Positions 17,432 to 24,856 of a DNA stretch of 38,085 bases are shown here, in pieces. The translations under genes and the position numbers were made by a program. The number at the start of each line of letters is the position of its first letter. The stretch's first letter is position 1. The stretch spans positions 1 through 38,085 of the forward strand of contig NZ_CP102414.1 of assembly GCF_024628725.1 (NCBI RefSeq), given 5' to 3'. The stretch comes from Ruegeria sp. YS9 (GTDB lineage Bacteria > Pseudomonadota > Alphaproteobacteria > Rhodobacterales > Rhodobacteraceae). A model generated the notes under the pieces. It worked only from the letters and a program-made list of their open reading frames with translations. It was not told where the DNA came from and made no database searches.

Positions 17432-18507
17432 AAGTGCGACTCCTATTAGAAACCAATGGGTTATCTAATGAGGAGATCATGGCATGGGGACAGTGTATTC
17501 GCAACTCAGCATCGAAGAGCGCCGTAGAATTGAGCGCTGGAGGCACGCGGAAGTCCCTGTTCGAGAGATGGCACGTGTGTTGAAGCGCTCGAAAGCCACT
17601 ATTCACAGAGAGATCAAGCGGAACTTCTTCTCGGATCCTTGTCTGCCGAAATGCGATGGCTACTACGGCGCGTCTGCGCATCGGAAAGCTGCGGATCGGC
17701 GCGCCCGGCAACGTAAACTGATCCGCCATCCCGAGTTGCGCAGGCGTGTCGTCGAGCGGCTGAAAAATGGCTGGACGCCTGAGCAGATCGGCAACCGAAT
17801 GATCTATGAAGGCGCAAAGCTGCGCGTCTGTCAGGAAACAATCTACCGCTACATCTATTCCAGAGAAGGCATGGCCGACGAGCTCTGGTGGTATCTGCGT
17901 ATCGTCGGCCACGCCGCGCCAGAAAGCGCCAGCCCCCCAAGTTTGACCGTGATGTCAGCATCCTGTTTCGCCCGGATGACGTCGCACACAGACGCCAGTT
18001 CGGTCATTGGGAAGGTGATTTGATGCTGTTCAAACAGGCTTTTGGCCAGTCAAATGTCACGTCACTGGTCGAACGCGTCAGCCGGTTCACGGTGATGCTG
18101 AAGAACCCGAACAAGCGCACGAAGCCCGTGATGGGCAAGATCATGAAGGCGGTGCGCGACCTGCCCCATCTGGCACTGAAATCCATCACCTTCGACCGCG
18201 GCACCGAGTTCGTCAGCTGGCCACACCTTCAGGCCGAGATCGGGACGCAAACGTGGTTTTGCGATCCATCCTCTCCATGGCAAAAAGGCACCGTCGAAAA
18301 CACCAACCGCAGGGTGAGGCGCTGGCTTCCCCGCAAGCGCGACATCACGGCAGTCTCAGATCATGAATTGAAAATGATCTGCGACCGCCTCAACGCAACG
18401 CCCAGAAAATGCCTGGGGTGGAAGACGCCCGCCGAGGTGTTCCGGGAAAAGATGCTGGAGGAAATGGGCCGAGCCCCCTACCCTCAAAGGCAATAGGAGT
18501 CGCAGTT
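17432..18507 (+). mobile_element. IS30-family insertion sequence, frameshifted
   Basis: The element is bounded by imperfect terminal inverted repeats. TGCGACTCCTATT at 17435-17447 recurs exactly inverted at 18492-18504, and the match extends outward to about 17432 and 18507 with one mismatch. The right repeat overlaps the transposase stop, as is common for the family. Target duplications cannot be fixed by eye because IS30 elements make only 2-3 bp. It lies between the low-GC conflict operon and the next module, at a boundary where it interrupts no recognisable gene. Confidence 0.85.
17484..18496 (+). pseudogene. IS30-family transposase, split by a -1 frameshift
   Basis: The first frame (17484 to about 17898) encodes the N-terminal helix-turn-helix region: LSIEERRRIERW, VPVREMARVLKRSKATIHRE, and up to ADELWWYLR. 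The second frame (from about 17890 to 18496) continues with YRRPRRARKRQPPKFDRD and the DDE domain: HWEGDLM (D), TFDRGTEF (D), and WQKGTVENTNRRVRRW (E). The frames fit together if one base is missing after the codon for Leu-Arg near 17896. No slippery poly-A or poly-T tract is present there, so a real mutation or sequencing error is more likely than programmed frameshifting. ATG 17484 has GAGGAG upstream. Confidence 0.85.
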
Positions 18508-18613
18508 CAGGTATCGCTCACACTTCCCCAAGCCAATAACCTGCCAAAACTGGGAGTGTTTTGCATGACGTTTTTGCCACAACCAAGTGATTGATATCCC
18601 GCTGGTCCTGTGG

Positions 18614-18639
18614 ATTTGTCACAACGGACCGTTTTTGGC
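18614..18639. repeat. Copy 1 of imperfect direct repeat ATTTGTCAC...GGACCGTTTTTGGC
   Basis: ATTTGTCAC, 3 nt, then GGACCGTTTTTGGC occurs here. The same two blocks, separated by 9 nt, recur at about 19907-19937. The pair encloses the small membrane protein gene and the decayed peptidase. It could be a recombination scar or binding site; no family is recognised. Confidence 0.45.
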
Positions 18640-18755
18640 GAAAACCTTTTGGCACGAGTTTATTGACCAGAATCGATCTTCCCTAGGCGGCCCATTGACT
18701 AACGGGAGTCTTCGCTAAAAACTAGTTTTCAAATCTAAGCTTATGGAGCATCATT

Positions 18756-19298
18756 TTGAGAGCGGAACCCGTCGATCTGTTGATTTACCTTGGCTTTGCA
18801 GTTCTTGGGTTTGTCTCAAAATTCTTGTTGGAGAGGTACTCCAAACACAAGGACGCTGTTCGTCTTGAGAGTTGGCGGCTCGAAGTTGCGAACTTGGAGC
18901 AGAAACTGTCTCAGTTCTTTTGGCCTCTTCATTGCCGTTTGATGAGGGGTGATATTGCTTGGGAGTCGGGAAATTTTAGAAGTCACGATAAAGACAAACA
19001 AAAATTCATTGCGGCATTTGATCAAGAAGTGATCATTCAGAACCACCACGAAACACGAGAGATAATTCAGAGCAACTTCCATCACTTCGGAGGTGACAAA
19101 CAGCTAGAAGCAGAGCTGATAAAGCTTCTGCATCACATCGACATATACCTAGCCTTGAGGTCTTCAGGGTCTCAAAAAGATCCGATATGGGTCGATCAGC
19201 CTTGGCCTGATGAGATTAATGGGCTCATCGAAGAGCACCTGCACAACTATCAGACAAGGTATGACACTCTCTTGGAGCAAGCGAAGAACCCGCTCTAA
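18756..19298 (+). CDS. Small N-terminally membrane-anchored protein (180 aa)
   Basis: The N-terminus LLIYLGFAVLGFVSKFLLERY is a single hydrophobic segment followed by positive charges (a signal anchor). The rest is soluble, helical and rich in His/Glu, with a possible coiled coil at RLESWRLEVANLEQKLSQFF. No family recognised. The start codon appears to be TTG 18756 preceded by GGAG at 18744-18747; no in-frame ATG is as well placed. It stands alone between IS30 and a peptidase pseudogene, and its lower GC matches the surrounding cargo. It may be a remnant component of a larger system. Confidence 0.6.
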   Translation: MRAEPVDLLIYLGFAVLGFVSKFLLERYSKHKDAVRLESWRLEVANLEQKLSQFFWPLHCRLMRGDIAWESGNFRSHDKDKQKFIAAFDQEVIIQNHHETREIIQSNFHHFGGDKQLEAELIKLLHHIDIYLALRSSGSQKDPIWVDQPWPDEINGLIEEHLHNYQTRYDTLLEQAKNPL

Positions 19299-19322
19299 TC
19301 TGTCAAAACTCATACGTTTCTG

Positions 19323-19767
19323 TCACGGATTAGAAGTGGTCACCCCTCGCAGGAACGCACTTTGGGAAACTACCGCGTCAATCCTCACTGAATACTTTTG
19401 ATCATCGTTGGCGGCGCGGTGCAGTCCAATAACTTCTAGGGTCTCTGCGTCGAACAGTGGTGCATCTCCTGAACCAGGTGCTGTATCACAATTGTGAGTC
19501 ACTCTCGTAGTTTAGACCTCAGACCCTCAGGGAGTTCAACTGGTGAGGTTTGGTCGAGTAGGCTGGTTGCCCATTCTCACAATTCTTCTGGTGTTTCCTC
19601 CGATGGTTTTGACAAAATCGAAATCGCTAGCTCGACGTAATTCTGGTTCACATCCCTTTGGGAAAGAGCGTCTTTGACAAAATCGAAGATACGCACATCA
19701 ATGCCGACAGCCCGCCAGTCTCACCTTCGTCTCTGTTAATCAGCACAATTTCACGCCGCGTGGTCAT
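19323..19767 (-). pseudogene. Decayed trypsin-like peptidase gene with N-terminal helical domain
   Basis: Reading minus from ATG 19767 gives MTTRREIVLINRDEGETGG, after which the frame must shift. IDVRIFDFVKDALSQRDVNQ and AISILSKPSEETPEEL follow to an in-frame TGA, then EWATSLLDQTSPVELPEGL. A further shift leads to HNCDTAPGSGDAPLFDAE and VIGLHRA...SVRIDAVVSQ, then TGA at 19323-19325. The last part resembles the C-terminal barrel of V8/trypsin-like peptidases (CDTxPGSSGxPLFD...VIGLH). Most of the protease domain between the two parts is missing. Multiple frameshifts, a nonsense codon and a deletion mark it as dead. Confidence 0.55.
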
Positions 19768-19906
19768 CTAAACGTCCGCAATATCGATTGTGGGACAGCT
19801 TCGCACGTAGTGTATTTCAAGATTCACTTTGCTCATCAGGGACGGCCAACACCCGAACATTTTTTAGACACAGGTGACTGATCATCTGAAAATTTTGTCA
19901 TGCGTA

Positions 19907-19937
19907 TTTGTCACCGACAATAAGGACCGTTTTTGGC
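19907..19937. repeat. Copy 2 of imperfect direct repeat ATTTGTCAC...GGACCGTTTTTGGC
   Basis: ATTTGTCAC, 9 nt, then GGACCGTTTTTGGC, in the same orientation as the copy at 18614-18639. It lies just downstream of the minus-strand exported-protein genes. The rest of 19768-19994 holds no supported gene. Confidence 0.45.
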
Positions 19938-19994
19938 AGGCTGACATATCGCAGAAAAGAGAAGCATAAATCGGACTTCGAAAGCATCTGGATG

Positions 19995-20708
19995 TTAATT
20001 CAAGATAATGTCGGGGGGTCCGGCATCTATGGGTTCTAGCTCTGGAACTTGATATTGCTGTATCTTATCGCAAGAACTGGAGTCCTGCTGACACGCTTCG
20101 AGTTCGCCCTTGACCCCGACTAGCTGGTTCTCATGCTCCTTAAGCCTGTCCTGGTTACGCTGAGCACGGTCTCGGTTCTGTTGTGCGTACTCCGACAATG
20201 CCTGCGCCAACTGCAAACAACCTGGCTCCCCACACTTTTTCAGCTCCTCCGCGATCTCGTTCCCTCCTTGATCAGAGAAAGCGACGTCTGCCGTCCCATA
20301 GAGGAACTTCGCTTGCTCGTACAAGGACCATGCTTCTTGCACTAAGCTGATAGCCGCCTCACACGCCTTAATGGTGTCAGGCACACCCACTAATGTCTGC
20401 ACGCAGGCTATTGGATTTACTCCTGGGCTGGACGGATTGCAATCTTTGAACAGAGCCACCCCCAAGTCATACCCACCCTTCAGACAATCATAACTTGGCT
20501 TAATTGACTCTTGCCCTTTGCCCCAAGCAACAGTTTCAAGGTTCCGCCCAGTCTGAATGGTTGCGGCAACATCCCGCAAAATAGCAATACAGCTTTTCTT
20601 TAGTTGTTCCACATTCTCCGAATTACAGTCTTGAGCGAATGATATGGTTGCAGAACCAAAAAGTACTTGAACCGCGACGCCACAAAAAAATAACCGCCTC
20701 TTGATCAT
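19995..20708 (-). CDS. Exported Cys-rich protein with helical tail (237 aa)
   Basis: The signal peptide is MIKRRLFFCGVAVQVLFGSA..SFA|Q. The mature part has about ten Cys and is mostly helical. The middle resembles a stalk (AQQNRDRAQRNQDRLKEHEN) with high coiled-coil potential, and the end is Pro/acidic. No family recognised. ATG 20708 follows GGAGGGAAAA, the same leader found before the first gene of the upstream exported operon (26257), suggesting shared origin or regulation. A 115-nt gap separates it from the preceding gene, so it may have its own promoter. It is a probable periplasmic or secreted member of the six-gene group. Confidence 0.68.
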   Translation of the reverse strand: MIKRRLFFCGVAVQVLFGSATISFAQDCNSENVEQLKKSCIAILRDVAATIQTGRNLETVAWGKGQESIKPSYDCLKGGYDLGVALFKDCNPSSPGVNPIACVQTLVGVPDTIKACEAAISLVQEAWSLYEQAKFLYGTADVAFSDQGGNEIAEELKKCGEPGCLQLAQALSEYAQQNRDRAQRNQDRLKEHENQLVGVKGELEACQQDSSSCDKIQQYQVPELEPIDAGPPDIILN

Positions 20709-20823
20709 TTTTCCCTCCAGAGGAAGTCCAATTGAAGTCCTCGTTAACTGACTTTCGGATCTTTAATTATTGCAAGTGAGTCATCTTAGATTTCTCAGCA
20801 TGGTTTTGACGCACCAACCTAAG

Positions 20824-21492
20824 TTAGAATACAGGGCAGCCGGGTGCACCAGCATTAGTGTGCCAAAACAACGACGGACTTTCCTCACATGAACTAAGCT
20901 CAACTAGCATACCGATGGAATACCTATCTCGTGCCCCAAACTTATCATCCACAAAATAAGTGACTTTTACGGCTATGAAATCGACTCCCAGCAATAGTGC
21001 TCTCGTGCCCAAGCTCGTCAACTCAATTACAAAGTCAAAGCTCTTTGTTCCACTCGAAGTACTAAGCTCCCCAACAGACACTACGTTTTTCAAGCGATCT
21101 GAAGAAGAAAAACCACTCCCGCCCGGAATAACTTCTAGAATTGTATTTTTCGCTAAAATCTCTTCATTACACTGAACTTCTTCTCCTGTGAGAACAATCC
21201 GAACAGGACAGTGCAAGGTCACACAAATTGAGAGTCTCATTACGCCGTTCTCGGAGTGGATTGCTGGGTTTTGGCTAGGATCATAATCAACATCGGAAGG
21301 TATCGAAGCGGCGTAGGCCGTAAACGGGTTCTGAGGGATCTTGCAGACATCAACAACAATCTGAGGTAAGTGTTCTTCGTCGCGATCACTCAAAAGATCT
21401 ATGCTCGAAATTCCCTCAGCCGAAGACCAGCCGCTTAGGACGACAAAAGCAACAAATGATATTGCCAGATATATCGTCGATAGCCTGGTCAT
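20824..21492 (-). CDS. Exported protein related to the second domain of its neighbours (222 aa)
   Basis: The signal peptide is MTRLSTIYLAISFVAFVVLSG..SSA|E. The mature domain is beta-rich with several Cys. SFDFVIELTSLGTRALLLG followed by VKVTYFVDDKFGARDR parallels the pattern FTISLERLGARVLA...RYNYKVIGVGPR in the next upstream protein (21494-22897), so the two probably share a domain. ATG 21492 comes 1 nt after the upstream stop (TGAgATG), implying coupled translation. Function unknown. Confidence 0.7.
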   Translation of the reverse strand: MTRLSTIYLAISFVAFVVLSGWSSAEGISSIDLLSDRDEEHLPQIVVDVCKIPQNPFTAYAASIPSDVDYDPSQNPAIHSENGVMRLSICVTLHCPVRIVLTGEEVQCNEEILAKNTILEVIPGGSGFSSSDRLKNVVSVGELSTSSGTKSFDFVIELTSLGTRALLLGVDFIAVKVTYFVDDKFGARDRYSIGMLVELSSCEESPSLFWHTNAGAPGCPVF

Positions 21493-21493
21493 C

Positions 21494-22897
21494 TCACTTC
21501 AGACAGGCTTCGACATAAGCCGCTCTAAGCTTCTCAACAGTTTCTTCTTTCACACCTCCAGCCGCCAATTTGTCAGCGCTCGCCTCAGCTGCGATTACAC
21601 AGGTGTTTGTCCTCGTACGAAAGCCTGCGAGAGACTGCGGCGGAATACAAGCATTCCCCGCATCTGCAATTCCAAGCTGGGGGTGGTTCGTACTAGATGC
21701 GCTAGCGGTTAAGTTAATAAACTCCAACGACCCCTCTTCACATGTCCGACCCAGCGACAAGCCAACGCTAAACCACGATTCCGTGGTTTCTTCCCTCTTT
21801 ACGACAAAGGTTGACTGCACCTCTTGGTCGATCTTTTCATAGAATGCTGAAGCAGAAACACCCCAACCCGCCGCCTTCGATAGCGCGCCCTTGGGCAGAT
21901 TTCGTGGAGGAGTATTTTCGAATTGGTCAGCGAAGAGCCCAGTGCCTCCAATGTATGCCCTAGTTAGGATTTCATACAGTTCTTTCACGTAGGCGCTTAG
22001 CGCTTCGTCCTCTTCCGCGCCTCCATCCAATATCTCTAATGAGACTCCACCATTCTGGCGAAGCTTCTTGTATGAAGCGAGCATTCCTGCTGTGACGGCT
22101 CCGCCGTAAAACGATCCCTCCGCCTCCGCTTGGAAATGCTCGGAAACCTTCTTCCAATCAACGGTGATTTTGGCATGCAGTCTCGGACCAACCCCGATGA
22201 CCTTGTAGTTATATCTCAAAACAATAGCGCCGCCGCCACTTCCCTGTTCACTCGCCAATACGCGAGCGCCCAGACGTTCTAGAGAGATGGTAAAAGCCTG
22301 GGAACTAGTTGAGCTTCCGCCTCTTACTCTCTCATAACCGGAAGACGGCACAAACTTCTGCGCGTTCCCATCGTCTGGTATCTCCAGCCCGTCATCGTCG
22401 TCCGACAAAACAATGTCGATCTGAGTACCACTCTCCTCTTCTCGACTTGCAGCCTCTTTAAGGTACTCCGATCTAGAACCATAAACAAATCGATCATCCA
22501 AAATAAGCTCGTAGTTAGATTCGACAATTGGCATCGGTGCGAATACAGCATCTGGGTTGTTCTGCTTAATTTGGGAAATCGCGTTCTGGTAAGCCTCCAA
22601 ATTATATATAGGGCGCGCAGAGAAGGTCAGGTTGGCTCCGGTGCCATCAATATCAGGAGCGGTGATGCCCCAATGTGACAAGAGGAATTTATATCGGCCA
22701 CCTTCACTTACGATCTCTACCGCGTCGATTGGATAGTAGAACTTATTTGGGTCACTATGATCCTTGTATAGAGTGAAAATGGGATATCGACCGTTACTCG
22801 CGGCAGTCTCATACAGGTCAGGAAGGGCTAAACTTGGCGCCGCGAGACACGTAGTCGCAAAAATCGCGCCAACTGATAGTTTGCCTATGTTCCACAT
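21494..22897 (-). CDS. Exported two-domain protein, paralogue of the 24857-26257 product (467 aa)
   Basis: The signal peptide is MWNIGKLSVGAIFATTCLAAPSLA|L. Domain 1 carries YKDHSDPNKFYYPIDAVEIV, then SHWGITAPDIDGTGANLTF and a NNPDA motif. Domain 2 carries FTISLERLGARVL and VGPRLHAKITVDWKKV. Both sets recur in the same order in the paralogue, so the genes arose by duplication. The C-terminus has a short Cys-containing helical tail. No enzyme motif is seen; the beta-rich pattern suggests binding or assembly. The start overlaps the end of the PG-binding protein gene by 13 bp. Confidence 0.72.
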   Translation of the reverse strand: MWNIGKLSVGAIFATTCLAAPSLALPDLYETAASNGRYPIFTLYKDHSDPNKFYYPIDAVEIVSEGGRYKFLLSHWGITAPDIDGTGANLTFSARPIYNLEAYQNAISQIKQNNPDAVFAPMPIVESNYELILDDRFVYGSRSEYLKEAASREEESGTQIDIVLSDDDDGLEIPDDGNAQKFVPSSGYERVRGGSSTSSQAFTISLERLGARVLASEQGSGGGAIVLRYNYKVIGVGPRLHAKITVDWKKVSEHFQAEAEGSFYGGAVTAGMLASYKKLRQNGGVSLEILDGGAEEDEALSAYVKELYEILTRAYIGGTGLFADQFENTPPRNLPKGALSKAAGWGVSASAFYEKIDQEVQSTFVVKREETTESWFSVGLSLGRTCEEGSLEFINLTASASSTNHPQLGIADAGNACIPPQSLAGFRTRTNTCVIAAEASADKLAAGGVKEETVEKLRAAYVEACLK

Positions 22898-23871
22898 ATT
22901 GTCTCAACTCCAACAATGTCAGAATTTGTTGCCTCAAACTCATCCTGTTTCTCACAATACCGCTGAATTAGCAGGCTAAGAAGATTAGAGTCAGCGATGC
23001 CCAAAGGCTCCAAACCTTGATCCAACTGAAATTTCTCTATTCCAGATTTTGTAAAGCGGCCGACGACACCGTCCACAGGAAGCTCGTAGTATCCCAACAC
23101 ACGAAGGAGTTCCTGAATTCTTCTGACCTTCTCTCCGGTTAGGGAGTCTCGTAGAATACAGCCTGTCTCACCCGTAGCGGTATTGACAACTCGTTCCGGG
23201 GACGAACCACAGCTAAATCCCATCGTGCGACCCAAGGTGAATGTTCGCTCACCTACTCGTGGTGAGCCATCAGAGTTGAGAACAACTCCTGTGACAGTAT
23301 ATGTCATCGTAACTGAAAAGATGTTTGCCGCAGACGATAGTTGGCGAAGTAGAACGCGAGATAAAGGCTCACCTAGTTCCACGGAAATTGGAACAGTGGA
23401 ATACGGTCGTATACTCGCTCCAAACGAATTCACTCTTGATTTGTCACCCCAAGCAGTGAAGTAGAAGCGTGCTTCCTTTGGTTGTACGACACGAAACTCC
23501 GCGTTTGCAAAACGATTAAGAATATCTTGTCGAACCATCTCTACTGAATTTGTCTGTGGAACTGTGAGCGTTACGTTGGCATCCAACCTTCCTTCGTACC
23601 TTCCGCGAAGGTTTGTGTACCTATATGTCGGACTGTCTACCTCTATTGTTGTGGGTAAAAGATAAAAAATTTCCCTGGTTGGATCGAAAGATTGATATAC
23701 AGTGACATCTGTAACCTGAGAAAAGCCCACGGCCGTATCGAAGAACGGCAGCTCATCTATGTCTTCCAAACTAGCGACCGGGTTTTCTTGCGCGGCTGCC
23801 GATAATGCGCCCAAAACAAACAGGCCCGACAGCATGCAGGCTCGAAATAGCCTTACTATTGTATGATCCAT
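22885..23871 (-). CDS. Exported protein with C-terminal peptidoglycan-binding domain (328 aa)
   Basis: The signal peptide is MDHTIVRLFRACMLSGLFVLGALSAAA|Q. The N-terminal part has TDVTVYQSFDPTREIFYLLP, a variant of the domain 1 pattern of the paralogues, then a region similar to domain 2 (PLSRVLLRQL...TMTYTVTGVV). Residues ~245-305 (GEKVRRIQELLRVLGYY, DGVVGRFTKSGIEKFQLDQG) are a typical PG_binding_1 repeat. It is therefore likely to tether the complex to the cell wall. ATG 23871 directly follows the upstream TAG (TAG|ATG). Confidence 0.78.
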   Translation of the reverse strand: MDHTIVRLFRACMLSGLFVLGALSAAAQENPVASLEDIDELPFFDTAVGFSQVTDVTVYQSFDPTREIFYLLPTTIEVDSPTYRYTNLRGRYEGRLDANVTLTVPQTNSVEMVRQDILNRFANAEFRVVQPKEARFYFTAWGDKSRVNSFGASIRPYSTVPISVELGEPLSRVLLRQLSSAANIFSVTMTYTVTGVVLNSDGSPRVGERTFTLGRTMGFSCGSSPERVVNTATGETGCILRDSLTGEKVRRIQELLRVLGYYELPVDGVVGRFTKSGIEKFQLDQGLEPLGIADSNLLSLLIQRYCEKQDEFEATNSDIVGVETICGT

Positions 23872-24855
23872 CTATTCACACCCTACCCCAAGACTATCGG
23901 CGTCAATCACCGCTTGAGGGAAAGTCGCACAAATTACTGGAACTCGAAGCGTAGACTTCGTTAAGTCGGTGGCTCTCAGAATATAAGTCTTTTTGGGTTG
24001 GCTGGCCGAAGCCTGAAGACGTTCCTCGTTAACAACCCATTCTAACGCAAGCGTCTCTAAGTCTAATGCTGGTGTACTACCAAAGATGGAGGGCCCGATA
24101 CTCTTCAGCCGATCAGCAATCTCCGGCACTTCATCCTCTGCGGAGTTTGCCAGTTCATTCTGATAGATCGGCTCTAAAGGTAAACTCCGCGAGCTTGAAA
24201 ACAACTGAAGCAATTCGGTAGGAGCGTTATCCGCACTATCCAGACCAACCTCGTACGAAACTGGTAAAGACTGAACATACGCAATCAGTAGAACGCCATC
24301 TTCGCCTTCCAACAAATTGCGAAGCGAAGCTTCATCGATTGAGTCGATCTTCAAAGTTGCTGCTATGCTTGAATCGACCGTTCTAGTTCCCTGATCAATC
24401 CTACGAACAGCATAACCTTGGTCAGATATGCCCTCCACAACTACGTAGATGTAGAGCTTATATTCAATGCTTCCGACTGCCCCAATGACAGGGTTCGCCA
24501 CACCAGACTTCTCTGCAACTGCAGATTTTAGTTTCAAGAGCCCCTCTGGAGAGGCATTTGACTGGAGAACAAATGTGAAGCCTGCAGATACGGCATCATC
24601 GAATATCAGAGATTGCGCCACAATCGTGGACACAGGAGCTCCCTGTCCAGACGAAAGCTTCAACTCGCTTGGGGCGTACCTAAACGCTTGCTCATCATCC
24701 AGCTCTCTAAAGACGTGGTACGTCTCGTCGCCGTTTTCGGTAGAAACAGTGAACTCTCCAAAGAAGCTCGATCTAAAGGAAGCCGTTTGTGCAATGTTTG
24801 CAAGCGTCATCAGGTATGCTGCCGATGCTAAGCCTATCAAGTAGAGTTTTGACAT
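23872..24855 (-). CDS. Exported beta-rich protein of the same operon (327 aa)
   Basis: The start is ATG 24855 (MSKLYLIGLASAAYLMTLA), giving a clean signal peptide ending near IAQTA|S. The longer frame from 24879 would overlap the upstream gene. TYHVFRELDDEQAFRYAPSE looks like a divergent form of the DPxxFYxxP element in the neighbours, followed by a strand-rich region and an Asp/Glu/Leu-rich helical part. No family recognised. It begins 1 nt after the upstream stop (TAA-g-ATG), supporting an operon. Confidence 0.68.
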   Translation of the reverse strand: MSKLYLIGLASAAYLMTLANIAQTASFRSSFFGEFTVSTENGDETYHVFRELDDEQAFRYAPSELKLSSGQGAPVSTIVAQSLIFDDAVSAGFTFVLQSNASPEGLLKLKSAVAEKSGVANPVIGAVGSIEYKLYIYVVVEGISDQGYAVRRIDQGTRTVDSSIAATLKIDSIDEASLRNLLEGEDGVLLIAYVQSLPVSYEVGLDSADNAPTELLQLFSSSRSLPLEPIYQNELANSAEDEVPEIADRLKSIGPSIFGSTPALDLETLALEWVVNEERLQASASQPKKTYILRATDLTKSTLRVPVICATFPQAVIDADSLGVGCE

Positions 24856-24856
24856 C

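Noticed and set aside
17884..17910. Programmed -1 frameshift in the IS30 transposase
   Set aside because: No slippery run or downstream pseudoknot candidate was seen; a simple one-base deletion explains the frames.
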